From contig NZ_WVRN01000001.1 of NCBI RefSeq assembly GCF_013112245.1, forward strand, positions 1,678,501 to 1,742,500: a DNA stretch of 64,000 nucleotides. Direction: 5' to 3'. Source of the DNA: Ruegeria sp. HKCCD4315 (GTDB taxonomy: Bacteria; Pseudomonadota; Alphaproteobacteria; Rhodobacterales; Rhodobacteraceae). A program made the position numbers and the translations under genes. Below are positions 53,280 to 62,843 of this stretch, piece by piece; within the stretch, counting starts at the first letter, position 1; each line of letters starts with the position of its first letter. The notes beneath the pieces are model-generated. The model saw only the letters and a program-made list of their open reading frames with translations. It ran no database searches and was not told the origin of the DNA.

Positions 53280-56138
53280 CTATTCTGCCGCGACGCGCGC
53301 GTTGTCCAACATCGATTTCAGATAGCGACCGGTATGACTGCGCTCGACCATTGCGACATCTTCGGGTGTGCCTACGGCAACAATCTCACCACCGCCATCG
53401 CCACCTTCGGGACCAATGTCGATGATATGATCCGCAGTTTTCACCACGTCCAGATTGTGCTCGATCACAACAACCGTGTTCCCCTGATCGACCAGTTCAT
53501 GCAGCACTTCCAACAATTTGCGCACATCTTCGAAATGCAGACCCGTGGTCGGTTCATCCAGGATATAAAGCGTCCGTCCGGTTGACCGTTTCGACAATTC
53601 TTTGGACAGCTTCACGCGTTGCGCTTCGCCACCAGACAGCGTGGTGGCTTGTTGCCCAACCTTGATATAGCCGAGCCCAACGCGGGCCAAAGCATCCATC
53701 TTATCGCGGATCGACGGCACGGCCTTGAAGAACTCCTGCGCGTCTTCCACGGTCATATCAAGCACGTCCGCGATGGATTTGCCCTTGAACTTGATTTCAA
53801 GCGTCTCGCGGTTGTAGCGCGCGCCTTTGCAAGTCTCACAAGTCACGTAGACATCGGGTAGAAAGTGCATTTCGATCTTGATGACACCGTCACCCTGACA
53901 TGCCTCGCACCGACCGCCCTTAACGTTGAAACTGAACCGGCCCGGCTTGTATCCCCGCGCTTTCGCCTCGGGCAGTCCAGCAAACCAGTCGCGGATCGGG
54001 GTGAAAGCCCCGGTGTAAGTGGCTGGATTCGAACGCGGAGTCCGTCCAATCGGCCGCTGATCAATGTCGATGACCTTGTCCAGATGCTCAAGCCCCTTGA
54101 TCGTCTCACACGGCGCTGGAGTTTGTCGCGCACCATTCAGGCGCATCGATGCGGTTTTGAACAGTGTCTCAATGGTCAGCGTAGACTTGCCGCCACCAGA
54201 CACCCCAGTGACACACACAAACTTGCCCAAAGGAAACTCGGCCGTGACATTCTTGAGGTTGTTACCAGTGGCTTTCACCACAGTCACTTTCTGCTTTTTG
54301 CCCGCGCGCCGTTCGGCCGGAACCGCGATTTCACGCGTCCCCGCCAGATATTGCCCGGTGATCGAGGCCGCATCACCCGTGATGTCCGCAGGTGTACCAT
54401 GACTGACGACCTGCCCCCCGTGAACACCCGCTCCGGGGCCAATGTCGAACACATAGTCGGCCTCGCGGATGGCCTCCTCATCATGTTCGACAACAATCAC
54501 TGTGTTGCCCTGATCCCGAAGGTTCTTGAGTGTCCCCAACAACCGGTCATTGTCGCGCTGGTGAAGACCAATTGACGGCTCGTCCAACACATAAAGAACC
54601 CCAGTCAGACCCGAGCCGATTTGGCTGGCCAAACGAATACGCTGGCTTTCACCACCAGACAGCGTTCCACTTGAACGTGACAGCGTAAGGTATTCCAAAC
54701 CAACGTTATTCAAAAACCCAAGGCGTTCGCGAATCTCTTTTAGAATAGCGCGTGCGATTTCATTTTTCTGGGCGCTCAGATGGTTCGGCGCGTCCTCAAT
54801 CCAGGCCAGAGCTTCCCGGATTGACATCTGCACCACCTGCCCGACATGCAGACCCGCGATCTTGACCGCCAGAGCCTCGGGCCGCAGGCGATAACCCTCA
54901 CACGTGCCGCATGGGCGGTTGTTCTGGTACCGTTCAAATTCCTCGCGAATCCAAGCGCTGTCCGTTTCACGATAGCGGCGCTCCATATTCGGGATCACGC
55001 CTTCGAAACTGCGCGTCACCTGATAAACGCGTCCGCCTTCGTCATAGCGGAATTGGATCTCTTCATCGCCAGAGCCGCGCAGGAAAACCTGCTGCACCTT
55101 CTGGGGCAGGTCTTTCCACGGCGTGTTCTTGTCGAACTCATAATGACGTGCGATGGCTTCGATGGTCTGAAGGAAATACGGAGACTTACCCTTGCGCCAC
55201 GGCGCCAAGGCCCCGTCATAGAGTTTCAGCGACTGATCAGGCACCACAAGTCGCTCGTCAAAGAACAACTCGACCCCCAACCCATCGCAATCGGGGCAAG
55301 CCCCAAATGGCGCGTTGAAGGAAAACAGACGCGGTTCGATCTCCGGGATGGTAAACCCGCTGACCGGGCAGGCAAAGTTCTCGCTAAAGGTGATCCGCTC
55401 CGGATCTCCCTCATGCGGGGCCGTTTCCAGAATCGCAATACCGTCTGCCAGATCCAAGGCTGTGCGCAGGCTGTCGGCCAAACGGGTCTCCATACCCTCT
55501 CGCACAACCAGTCGGTCCACCACCACGTCGATGTCGTGGCGGAATTTCTTGTCCAGTGTCGGCGGTTCATCCAGTTCATAGAACTCACCATCGACCTTAA
55601 CGCGCTGGAACCCTTGTTTGCGCAGTTCCTGGAACTCTTTTTTGTACTCACCTTTGCGGTCGCGCACGATGGGGGCCAGCAGGTAACCTCGCGTGCCCTC
55701 CTCCATGGTCATGATCCGATCTACCATGTCCTGTACCTGCTGCGCCTCGATCGGCTGTCCGGTTACAGGGCTATAGGGTGTTCCGGCGCGTGCAAACAGC
55801 AGGCGCAAATAGTCGTAGATTTCCGTAACCGTCCCAACAGTTGAACGCGGGTTCTTGGACGTTGTTTTCTGTTCGATGGAAATCGCCGGGCTCAGGCCGC
55901 TGATGTGATCCACATCGGGCTTTTCCATCATATCGAGGAATTGACGCGCATAAGCTGACAGGCTTTCGACATAGCGCCGCTGCCCTTCGGCATAGATGGT
56001 ATCAAACGCCAGAGAGGACTTGCCCGAACCAGACAAACCGGTGATCACCACCAGCTGATCCCGCGGGATATCAACGTCGATGCTTTTGAGGTTATGCTCG
56101 CGCGCGCCGCGCACCTCGATATTCTTCAGCTCAGCCAT
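53280..56138 (-). CDS. uvrA: Excinuclease ABC subunit A
   Basis: DNA damage sensor of nucleotide-excision repair, 952 residues, with two ABC ATPase halves. [14 protein letters not shown] near 32-45 is the first Walker [13 protein letters not shown] near 645 the second; zinc modules CPVSGF...CPDCDGLG (near 255-285) and CEACQGDG...CETCKGARY (near 745-775); both LSGGE signatures are present. An SOS box lies 69 bases upstream of the ATG. The ATG at 56138 gives the family start [12 protein letters not shown]. Confidence 0.95.
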   Translation of the reverse strand: MAELKNIEVRGAREHNLKSIDVDIPRDQLVVITGLSGSGKSSLAFDTIYAEGQRRYVESLSAYARQFLDMMEKPDVDHISGLSPAISIEQKTTSKNPRSTVGTVTEIYDYLRLLFARAGTPYSPVTGQPIEAQQVQDMVDRIMTMEEGTRGYLLAPIVRDRKGEYKKEFQELRKQGFQRVKVDGEFYELDEPPTLDKKFRHDIDVVVDRLVVREGMETRLADSLRTALDLADGIAILETAPHEGDPERITFSENFACPVSGFTIPEIEPRLFSFNAPFGACPDCDGLGVELFFDERLVVPDQSLKLYDGALAPWRKGKSPYFLQTIEAIARHYEFDKNTPWKDLPQKVQQVFLRGSGDEEIQFRYDEGGRVYQVTRSFEGVIPNMERRYRETDSAWIREEFERYQNNRPCGTCEGYRLRPEALAVKIAGLHVGQVVQMSIREALAWIEDAPNHLSAQKNEIARAILKEIRERLGFLNNVGLEYLTLSRSSGTLSGGESQRIRLASQIGSGLTGVLYVLDEPSIGLHQRDNDRLLGTLKNLRDQGNTVIVVEHDEEAIREADYVFDIGPGAGVHGGQVVSHGTPADITGDAASITGQYLAGTREIAVPAERRAGKKQKVTVVKATGNNLKNVTAEFPLGKFVCVTGVSGGGKSTLTIETLFKTASMRLNGARQTPAPCETIKGLEHLDKVIDIDQRPIGRTPRSNPATYTGAFTPIRDWFAGLPEAKARGYKPGRFSFNVKGGRCEACQGDGVIKIEMHFLPDVYVTCETCKGARYNRETLEIKFKGKSIADVLDMTVEDAQEFFKAVPSIRDKMDALARVGLGYIKVGQQATTLSGGEAQRVKLSKELSKRSTGRTLYILDEPTTGLHFEDVRKLLEVLHELVDQGNTVVVIEHNLDVVKTADHIIDIGPEGGDGGGEIVAVGTPEDVAMVERSHTGRYLKSMLDNARVAAE

Positions 56139-56206
56139 TTCCGGCCCCCAACAAATACGTCCCTCAGAAATAGGCGAGCAGAGCTGAGTCTCCAACAGAA
56201 AAGTTA

Positions 56207-56221
56207 GAACAAACTGTGAAC
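56207..56221 (-). promoter_or_regulatory. LexA (SOS) box upstream of uvrA
   Basis: GAACAAACTGTGAAC matches the alphaproteobacterial LexA consensus GAAC-N7-GAAC exactly (minus strand GTTC-N7-GTTC). It is 69 bases before the uvrA start, in the promoter position, so uvrA should be SOS-induced. Confidence 0.85.
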
Positions 56222-56316
56222 AGACGGATTATTGCCGACACTTCCTGACATCATGCACAGCTACAATGCGCCAAGCGATCTGTTTCAGTGACGCAGGATG
56301 TTTTTTGAAGGGAAAA

Positions 56317-56393
56317 TGGCGCGGTTGACGGGGCTCGAACCCGCGACCCCCGGCGTGACAGGCCGGTACTCTAACCAACTGAGCTACAACCGC
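56317..56393 (-). tRNA. tRNA-Asp (GTC), copy 1
   Basis: 77 bases including an encoded CCA. Acceptor GCGGTTG pairs with CAACCGC; D-arm GTAGCTCAGTTGGTTAGAGTAC; anticodon stem CCGGC/GCCGG with loop CTGTCAC, anticodon GTC; T-arm GCGGGTTCGAGCCCCGT. Identical base by base to copy 2, 45 bases upstream. Both lie behind one promoter. Confidence 0.95.
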
Positions 56394-56438
56394 GCATCTA
56401 TTTTCGTGGCCTTTACCCTGGACCAAGGAGTGCAGCGA

Positions 56439-56515
56439 TGGCGCGGTTGACGGGGCTCGAACCCGCGACCCCCGGCGTGACAGGCCGGTACTCTAACCAA
56501 CTGAGCTACAACCGC
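56439..56515 (-). tRNA. tRNA-Asp (GTC), copy 2
   Basis: Same 77 bases as copy 1, and first after the promoter. The two genes are separated by 45 bases with no terminator, so one transcript carries both. Confidence 0.95.
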
Positions 56516-56546
56516 CCGCTGCACGTTCATTGCTGAACGTTGGGGT

Positions 56547-56575
56547 GTATTATGGCTACGCTCGGGCAGCGTCAA
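56547..56575 (-). promoter_or_regulatory. Housekeeping promoter of the tRNA-Asp pair
   Basis: Minus strand TTGACG (56575-56570), 17-base spacer, TAATAC (56552-56547). Start expected near 56540, 25 bases before the tRNA. A 7-base inverted repeat (56523-56529 with 56534-56540) sits in that leader. Confidence 0.72.
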
Positions 56576-56656
56576 GCGGCGTTTTGAAGTTTTTTGTCAG
56601 AATCCAGATTTTTGTTTGCCCGCCGTTTTTTGCACGCAGAACAAAGCCAAATCCAC

Positions 56657-56685
56657 TTGCAGCCGAACCACAGGACAGATATCAA
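56657..56685 (+). promoter_or_regulatory. Housekeeping promoter of tRNA-Val
   Basis: TTGCAG (56657-56662), 17-base spacer, TATCAA (56680-56685), giving a start a few bases before the tRNA at 56696. Confidence 0.55.
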
Positions 56686-56695
56686 CGCGTCCCAT

Positions 56696-56770
56696 GGGTG
56701 ATTAGCTCAGTGGTAGAGCGCTTCGTTCACATCGAAGATGTCAGGAGTTCAAATCTCTTATCACCCACCA
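56696..56770 (+). tRNA. tRNA-Val (CAC)
   Basis: 75 bases with encoded CCA. Acceptor GGGTGAT pairs with ATCACCC; D-arm AGCTCAGTGGTAGAGC; anticodon stem CTTCG/CGAAG, loop TTCACAT, anticodon CAC; T-arm AGGAGTTCAAATCTCTT. Divergent from the tRNA-Asp pair. Confidence 0.94.
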
Positions 56771-56881
56771 TTCCCGATCTAAGATTACGCTTGAAATTGA
56801 AAGGCTTGCCAGCTCGCGACCTGGATGACTATCGTGCACTATCGGCCAAGCCTTGTGCCGACAGCAACGTCAGAGGTCATC

Positions 56882-58468
56882 ATGGCAGAGCTTAAGCGGG
56901 ACATTGGCCTGATCGGACTGACCTTCATTTCGGTTGGAGGAATCATCGGTTCGGGCTGGTTGTTCGGCCCCCTTCTGGCGGTTCAGCACGCCGGGCCTGC
57001 GGCCATCCTCTCTTGGCTGATCGGTGCGGCTGCGATGTTCATCTTGGCAATTACATTCGCGGAAATTTCGGCCATGCTGCCCATCCCCGGCGGAATTGCC
57101 CGGGTCCCGCAGTTTTCGCACGGCAATATCGTTTCGATGGCCATGGGGTGGACGGCATGGATTGGCTATAACACCACTGCCCCCATTGAGGTGGAGGCGA
57201 TGCTGAAATACCTCGCGCCTTACGCCCCCTGGCTGCACGCTGCCGATACGGGCGATCTAACAGGAGCCGGAGTTTTTGTAGCCCTTGTCTTCATGCTGCT
57301 TTTCGTTGCGGTCAACGCGCTTGGGGTCAAGTTCTTCACACATGTAAATGCGGCGCTGACCTGGGCAAAGATAGCTATTCCAGTGGTCCTGTCCGCATTG
57401 CTGATTGCCAGCCGTTTCAATGCCGAAAATTTCACACAACCGGACGGCTTTGCACCATATGGGTCGCAGGGAATCATGGCTGCCGTTTCGACCGGAGGCG
57501 TCATTTTCTCGTTCATAGGTTTCCGACATGTCGTTGATATGGCGGGTGAAGTGCGCAATCCAAAGTTCGCCATCCCCGCAGCATTGGTCCTGTCGATTAT
57601 CATGTGCGCCGCAATCTATCTTGGCCTCCAGGTAGCTTTCATCGGCGCGCTGGATCCATCACTGCTAACCAATGGTTGGGCACAGTTGAATTTTGGCGGC
57701 GAAGGCCCGTTAGACGCTGTAATCATGTCGGTTGGATTGGTCTGGTTCATCAGCCTGTTGAACGTCGGATCAGTCGTTGGCCCCTTTGGCAACGGATTGG
57801 TCGCGACCGGGTCGAATGCCCGTATTGCCCTTGCCCTGTCCCAAAACGGTTTTCTGCCAAAACGTTTGCAAAACCTGTCTTCGTTTGGGGTTCCGGTATG
57901 GGCCTTGGCGTTGAATTTTTTGATCGGGACCCTGTTCCTTTTGACCGTTCCCTTTACCACCGTCATTGCCCTGAACGGCGCCGCTATTGTTTTGTCATTC
58001 GCAGTTGGCCCAATCGCCGTGGTTTGCCTAAGGGATCTTCTTCCCGACCAACCCCGTTCGATCCGCATTCCAGCGGTACGTCTGGTCGCGTTGACCGCCT
58101 TCGCAATTGCAACACTAATAGTGTATTGGAGCGGTTGGGACACCGTCTGGCGCCTTGGGATCGCGCTGATCGTCGGAAAAATTCTGCTGCTTATCCGGTT
58201 CCGAGGGCGCCTTGATGAAATGGACCTGACCGAAGCCGTTTGGTTGATGCCTTATTTTGCCGGACTCGGGTTAATCTCATTCCTGGGTCAATTCGGAACC
58301 GGGGCTTTGAAACAGATCCCGTTTGGGTGGGATATTCTGCTTTGCGTCGTGTTTTCCGCCATCATCTTCGCGCTGGCCATACGTTCAGCGCTGTCGGATG
58401 AAAAATTCATGAAATACATAGCGGAAGAAGAAATACTTGATCCAAAACAGCCTGTAATCGGACTATAA
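56882..58468 (+). CDS. APC-family amino-acid permease
   Basis: Integral membrane transporter of 528 residues with about 13-14 helices. ISVGGIIGSGWLFGP near 13-27 is the unwound TM1 glycine motif of the APC superfamily; the TM6 region SFIGFRHVVDMAGEVRNP resembles the FRGFDSTA-like consensus. Probably a proton-coupled amino-acid or polyamine importer; the substrate is unknown. The ATG at 56882 matches the family start; it begins 111 bases after the tRNA-Val gene. Ends at a bidirectional terminator. Confidence 0.85.
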   Translation: MAELKRDIGLIGLTFISVGGIIGSGWLFGPLLAVQHAGPAAILSWLIGAAAMFILAITFAEISAMLPIPGGIARVPQFSHGNIVSMAMGWTAWIGYNTTAPIEVEAMLKYLAPYAPWLHAADTGDLTGAGVFVALVFMLLFVAVNALGVKFFTHVNAALTWAKIAIPVVLSALLIASRFNAENFTQPDGFAPYGSQGIMAAVSTGGVIFSFIGFRHVVDMAGEVRNPKFAIPAALVLSIIMCAAIYLGLQVAFIGALDPSLLTNGWAQLNFGGEGPLDAVIMSVGLVWFISLLNVGSVVGPFGNGLVATGSNARIALALSQNGFLPKRLQNLSSFGVPVWALALNFLIGTLFLLTVPFTTVIALNGAAIVLSFAVGPIAVVCLRDLLPDQPRSIRIPAVRLVALTAFAIATLIVYWSGWDTVWRLGIALIVGKILLLIRFRGRLDEMDLTEAVWLMPYFAGLGLISFLGQFGTGALKQIPFGWDILLCVVFSAIIFALAIRSALSDEKFMKYIAEEEILDPKQPVIGL

Positions 58469-58469
58469 A

Positions 58470-58494
58470 AAAGGCAGAGCACCGCTCTGCCTTT
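58470..58494. terminator. Bidirectional terminator between permease and lon
   Basis: AAAGGCAGAGC (58470-58480) pairs with GCTCTGCCTTT (58484-58494), 3-base loop. The minus strand has TTTTTT after the stem, giving a good terminator for lon. Confidence 0.9.
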
Positions 58495-58516
58495 CCCCGT
58501 TTTTTGTATACGCAGC

Positions 58517-60925
58517 CTAGTGCGCTGTAGCAGATGCATCCGCGGATTTGGTTGAAGCAGCAGCCGCAGCTGCAGCTTCCTCTGCCGCTTCGTCCCACTC
58601 AATCGGCTCGGGTGTACGCACCAGCGCCTGTTCGAGAACTTCCGAGACATGTTTGACAGGGATGATCTCCAACCCTTCCTTCACGTTGTCCGGGATATCC
58701 GCCAGATCCTTTTCGTTCTCTTCCGGGATCAGGACTGTCTTGATACCCCCGCGCAGGGCAGCTAGCAGTTTTTCTTTCAAACCACCAATCGGCATTGCGT
58801 TCCCGCGCAGAGAAACCTCACCAGTCATCGCGATATCTTTGCGCACCGGAATGCCAGTCAGTACGGAGACAATCGACGTCACCATCGCAAGACCAGCCGA
58901 CGGACCATCCTTGGGCGTCGCCCCATCCGGAACGTGGACGTGAATGTCGATCTTGTCGAACTGTGGCGGCTTCACCCCGATTTTGGGCGAGATAGACCGC
59001 ACGTAAGACGAAGCCGCATCGATGGACTCCTTCATCACATCGCCCAGCTTACCGGTGGTTTTCATCCGCCCTTTGCCCGGCAGTTTCAGCGCCTCGATAT
59101 GTAGCAGATCGCCCCCAACCGAGGTCCAGGCCAAACCTGTTACAACACCGATCTGATCATCCTGCTCGGCCAGCCCATACCGGAACTTGGGCACACCCAA
59201 AAACTCATCCAGATTTTCCGGCGTAACTTCAACGGTTTCCGCCTCTTTCTTGATGATCTTGGTCAGCGATTTCCGCGCCACTTTGGCGATTTCACGTTCA
59301 AGGTTCCGAACGCCCGCCTCACGGGTGTAGGTGCGGATGATCGATTGCAGCGCCTCATCTGTCAGTTCAAATTCCTTGGCCTTCAGGCCATGGTTTTTGA
59401 CCTGCTTGCTGATCAGGTGCTGTTTTGCGATCTCGCTCTTTTCCTCTTCGGTGTAACCGGCCAGCGGGATGATCTCCATCCGGTCCAGCAAAGGCCCAGG
59501 CATGTTATAGCTGTTCGACGTGGTCAGGAACATCACGTTGGACAGGTCATATTCGACCTCCAAATAGTGATCCATGAATGTGCTGTTCTGCTCAGGATCG
59601 AGCACTTCCAGCATCGCCGAAGCTGGATCGCCACGGAAATCTTGCCCCATCTTGTCGATTTCATCCAACAAGATCAGCGGGTTCGTGGTTTTCGCCTTTT
59701 TCAGTGCCTGAATGATCTTGCCGGGCATCGAGCCGATGTAGGTTCGACGGTGACCCCGAATCTCGGATTCGTCGCGCACACCGCCCAGCGAGATGCGAAT
59801 GAACTCGCGCCCCGTGGCCTTTGCAACCGATTTACCAAGCGAGGTTTTACCGACACCCGGAGGGCCAACAAGGCACAGGATCGGGCCTTTCAGCTTCTTC
59901 GAACGCTGCTGGACCGCGAGGTACTCAACAATACGCTCTTTGACTTTCTCAAGCCCATAGTGATCGGCATCCAGAATGTCCTGCGCGCGGCCCAGATCCT
60001 TTTTGACGCGGGACTTGGTGCCCCAGGGCAAGGACAGGATCCAATCCAGATAGTTGCGTACGACTGTGGCCTCAGCCGACATCGGGCTCATGTTGCGCAG
60101 CTTCTTCAGCTCGCCTTCGGCCTTTTCGCGCGCCTCTTTCGACAGCTTGGTCTCGGCGATTTTCTCTTCCAGCTCGGCAACTTCGTTCGAGCCGTCCTCG
60201 CCATCGCCAAGCTCCTTCTGAATGGCCTTCATCTGCTCATTCAGATAGTACTCGCGCTGCGTCTTCTCCATCTGGGATTTGACGCGGGTTTTGATCTTTT
60301 TCTCGACCTGCAGAACCGACATCTCGCCCTGCATCAGGCCATAGACCTTCTCAAGCCGCTCACTGACGCTGAGGGTTTCCAGAAGTTCCTGCTTTTGCTC
60401 CACTTCAATGCCCAGATGACCTGACACAAGGTCAGCCAACTTGGCAGGCTCGGTGGTTTCACCCACAGCCGCCAGCGCCTCTTCGGGGATGTTCTTGCGC
60501 ACTTTGGCATAGCGCTCGAACTCATCCGCGACAGTGCGCAGCAGGGCTTCGGTTGTTGTTACATCACCGGGAATTTCGGTCAAATATTCGGCACGGGCTT
60601 CGAAAAACTGTTCGTTTTCAAGAAACTCGGTAATCTGCACACGTGCCTGCCCTTCGACCAGCACCTTCACGGTGCCATCGGGCAATTTCAGCAGTTGCAG
60701 AACGTTGGCCAGAACGCCCGAGCGATAGATACCGTCTACATCGGGATCATCGACGCCGGGATCGATCTGGCTGGACAAAAGAATTTGCTTGTCATCCTGC
60801 ATTACCTCTTCCAGCGCGCGGACCGATTTATCGCGGCCTACAAAAAGAGGCACAATCATATGCGGGAACACCACAATGTCGCGCAGCGGCAGGACGGGGT
60901 ATGAGGAATTCAGAGGCTCTTGCAT
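58517..60925 (-). CDS. lon: ATP-dependent protease Lon
   Basis: Cytoplasmic quality-control protease of 802 residues. Order: N-terminal substrate domain (LPLRDIVVFPHMIVPLFVGR), coiled middle, AAA+ with Walker A GPPGVGKT near 357, GDPASAMLEVLDPEQN, and the C-terminal protease with the catalytic Ser in KDGPSAG near 680 and the paired Lys. A tail of Ala/Glu residues ends it. AAGGAT upstream of the ATG. A heat-shock-type promoter lies about 80 bases before the start, as expected for lon. Confidence 0.95.
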   Translation of the reverse strand: MQEPLNSSYPVLPLRDIVVFPHMIVPLFVGRDKSVRALEEVMQDDKQILLSSQIDPGVDDPDVDGIYRSGVLANVLQLLKLPDGTVKVLVEGQARVQITEFLENEQFFEARAEYLTEIPGDVTTTEALLRTVADEFERYAKVRKNIPEEALAAVGETTEPAKLADLVSGHLGIEVEQKQELLETLSVSERLEKVYGLMQGEMSVLQVEKKIKTRVKSQMEKTQREYYLNEQMKAIQKELGDGEDGSNEVAELEEKIAETKLSKEAREKAEGELKKLRNMSPMSAEATVVRNYLDWILSLPWGTKSRVKKDLGRAQDILDADHYGLEKVKERIVEYLAVQQRSKKLKGPILCLVGPPGVGKTSLGKSVAKATGREFIRISLGGVRDESEIRGHRRTYIGSMPGKIIQALKKAKTTNPLILLDEIDKMGQDFRGDPASAMLEVLDPEQNSTFMDHYLEVEYDLSNVMFLTTSNSYNMPGPLLDRMEIIPLAGYTEEEKSEIAKQHLISKQVKNHGLKAKEFELTDEALQSIIRTYTREAGVRNLEREIAKVARKSLTKIIKKEAETVEVTPENLDEFLGVPKFRYGLAEQDDQIGVVTGLAWTSVGGDLLHIEALKLPGKGRMKTTGKLGDVMKESIDAASSYVRSISPKIGVKPPQFDKIDIHVHVPDGATPKDGPSAGLAMVTSIVSVLTGIPVRKDIAMTGEVSLRGNAMPIGGLKEKLLAALRGGIKTVLIPEENEKDLADIPDNVKEGLEIIPVKHVSEVLEQALVRTPEPIEWDEAAEEAAAAAAASTKSADASATAH

Positions 60926-61004
60926 GCTCTATCCTTATCGTTGGCAAGACGGCGCTTGTCCCTCATCGAGGCAACATTTGGCCGTCTCCTGTCTTGGACG
61001 ATAA

Positions 61005-61033
61005 AGGTGGGGCCTCATCGCCCTTTTTCAACC
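61005..61033 (-). promoter_or_regulatory. RpoH-type promoter of lon
   Basis: Minus strand GGTTGAA (61033-61027), 14-base spacer, CCCCACCTT (61012-61004). This fits heat-shock sigma consensus CTTGAA-N11-15-CCCCAT-T apart from the first base and last positions. It is about 80 bases before the lon start, and matches the layout of the candidate small RNA promoter at 28508. Confidence 0.6.
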
Positions 61034-61148
61034 TTACCGCCGTGTATCATGTTTCAGCATGAACCGAGGTTTTCGGGACTGCAAGACGTCCAAGGAACAT
61101 ATCCACCGAAATTAACACGACATGCATAGGCAACATGCACTTCAAAGG

Positions 61149-61556
61149 TCAGAACACCCGTTGCACTGCGCGAGACAAGAAAAACCCGTGACCGTCTTTG
61201 TTGCGACATTCCAGACCTTTTGTCGAAGAGCTGCAGGTGAATCCTCCGAACTGACCGGTGACCCCATATTCCGCACGATCATAGCCGTCTTTGTTGCGGT
61301 TCAGCGGCTGGCACAATATCTCTACCGGGCCGGTGTCGAACATCAGAAAATCATGCCCCCAGTCCGATTGACAATTCGCGGGGCGCGGCATCGCTGGTGG
61401 GCCGGATTTTTCTATGATGGTGCATTGAATATCCGAGGACGACGCACTTTCCCCGACCGAGCATTGAATGTTTTCGGATGGGGTTTCAAAAGTCCAAACA
61501 TCTGACATGGCTGGCGTCGCGCAGAAAATTGCTGCGCCGAGAACAAGGCGAAACAT
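61149..61556 (-). CDS. Secreted cysteine-rich protein, DUF6636-like
   Basis: A 135-residue exported protein: signal peptide 1-18 (ATPAMS-DV), then six cysteines spread over the mature part, enough for three disulfides. FETPSENIQCSV resembles the first strand of DUF6636 proteins, and GQFGGFTCSSSTKGLECRNKDGHGF the last. Function unknown. ATG at 61556 has GGAGAG 6 bases upstream and gives the signal peptide; a longer start adds an unlikely polar lead. Confidence 0.75.
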   Translation of the reverse strand: MFRLVLGAAIFCATPAMSDVWTFETPSENIQCSVGESASSSDIQCTIIEKSGPPAMPRPANCQSDWGHDFLMFDTGPVEILCQPLNRNKDGYDRAEYGVTGQFGGFTCSSSTKGLECRNKDGHGFFLSRAVQRVF

Positions 61557-61649
61557 GAAAAACTCTCCGGGGTCACTGACTAAAATGGCATCGCTTGAAG
61601 TGGCCCCAGAATACCAGGAAACCATGCAATAGTCACCCGAAGGGAAAGG

Positions 61650-62780
61650 TTACAAGGGTTCAATATCGCCTTGCGCACGCTGCGCGTGAAACTTGGCCTG
61701 CCAGACGTCAAAGGTTCCCGCAGCAATCGCATCGCGCATGCCCTGCATGATCTCTTGGAAGTAATGCAGGTTGTGCCAGGTCAGCAACATGCCCGAGATC
61801 ATCTCGTTTGCCCGAAATACATGGTGCAAATAGGCGCGCGAATAGTTCGAACAGGCGGGACATGTGCAATTCTCGTCCAGCGGGCGTGGGTCATCCGCAT
61901 GGCGCGCGTTCTTGATGTTGACCACGCCGCGACGTGTGAACACTTGCCCCGTGCGGCCGGAACGCGATGGCAACACACAGTCCATCATGTCGATCCCACG
62001 CGCGACGGCGCCAACGATATCGTCGGGCTTGCCGACACCCATCAAATAACGCGGCTTGTCTTCAGGCAGAAAGTCGGGGGCGTAGTCGAGACAGCCAAAC
62101 ATGGCCTCCTGCCCCTCACCCACGGCCAGCCCGCCTACTGCATAGCCTTCGAACCCAATGGATTTAAGTGCTTGGGCGCTTTCTTCACGCAAGTCCTGCT
62201 CCAGACCACCTTGCATGATGCCAAAAAGGGCGTGACCCGGACGATCCCCAAACGCGTCACGCGACCGTTCGGCCCAACGCATCGACAACCGCATGGACTC
62301 GGCGATGCGATCCCGGTCGGCGGGCAGCGCGGGGCATTCGTCAAAACACATCACAATGTCCGAGCCCAACAAGCGCTGAATCTCCATTGACCGCTCGGGT
62401 GTCAGTTCGTGTTTTGATCCGTCGATATGAGATTTAAAGGTCACGCCCTTTTCGGTCAGCTTGCGCAGCCCTGCCAAGGACATGACCTGAAACCCGCCCG
62501 AGTCGGTCAGAATGGGGCGGTCCCAGTTCATGAACTTGTGCAACCCGCCCAAACGATCAATCCGTTCCGCTGTTGGACGCAGCATCAGGTGATAGGTGTT
62601 GCCCAGCAGAATATCCGCCCCGGTGGCACGCACACTTTCGGGCATCATTGCTTTGACCGTCGCGGCTGTGCCCACAGGCATAAAGGCCGGCGTCCGCACC
62701 TCTCCGCGCGGCGTGCTGATCACACCCGTGCGTGCCTTGCCGTCTGTCGCCTTAAGCTCAAATGAGAATTTCTGCGTCAT
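61650..62780 (-). CDS. tgt: tRNA-guanine transglycosylase
   Basis: Swaps guanine 34 for preQ1 in tRNAs for Asp, Asn, His and Tyr, the first tRNA-level step toward queuosine. 376 residues. [10 protein letters not shown] near 92-101, [11 protein letters not shown] near 58, and the zinc site [16 protein letters not shown] near 305-320 are intact. It begins 63 bases after the nucleoside hydrolase stop. One of its substrates, tRNA-Asp, is encoded 5 kb away. Confidence 0.95.
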   Translation of the reverse strand: MTQKFSFELKATDGKARTGVISTPRGEVRTPAFMPVGTAATVKAMMPESVRATGADILLGNTYHLMLRPTAERIDRLGGLHKFMNWDRPILTDSGGFQVMSLAGLRKLTEKGVTFKSHIDGSKHELTPERSMEIQRLLGSDIVMCFDECPALPADRDRIAESMRLSMRWAERSRDAFGDRPGHALFGIMQGGLEQDLREESAQALKSIGFEGYAVGGLAVGEGQEAMFGCLDYAPDFLPEDKPRYLMGVGKPDDIVGAVARGIDMMDCVLPSRSGRTGQVFTRRGVVNIKNARHADDPRPLDENCTCPACSNYSRAYLHHVFRANEMISGMLLTWHNLHYFQEIMQGMRDAIAAGTFDVWQAKFHAQRAQGDIEPL

Positions 62781-62843
62781 GTCATCGCCTCGGATCGCCG
62801 AACCGGGCAGGCTTTGCCCGATCCGTTCCGTCTTTGCAACCCG

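Noticed and set aside
56523..56540. Inverted repeat ACGTTCA-N4-TGAACGT as a second SOS box
   Set aside because: The spacing between GTTC and GAAC is wrong for LexA, and it lies in the tRNA leader.
56229..56575. Two short minus-strand frames sharing the peptide VAQLVRVPACHAGG
   Set aside because: This is translation of the tRNA-Asp genes, a common false protein.
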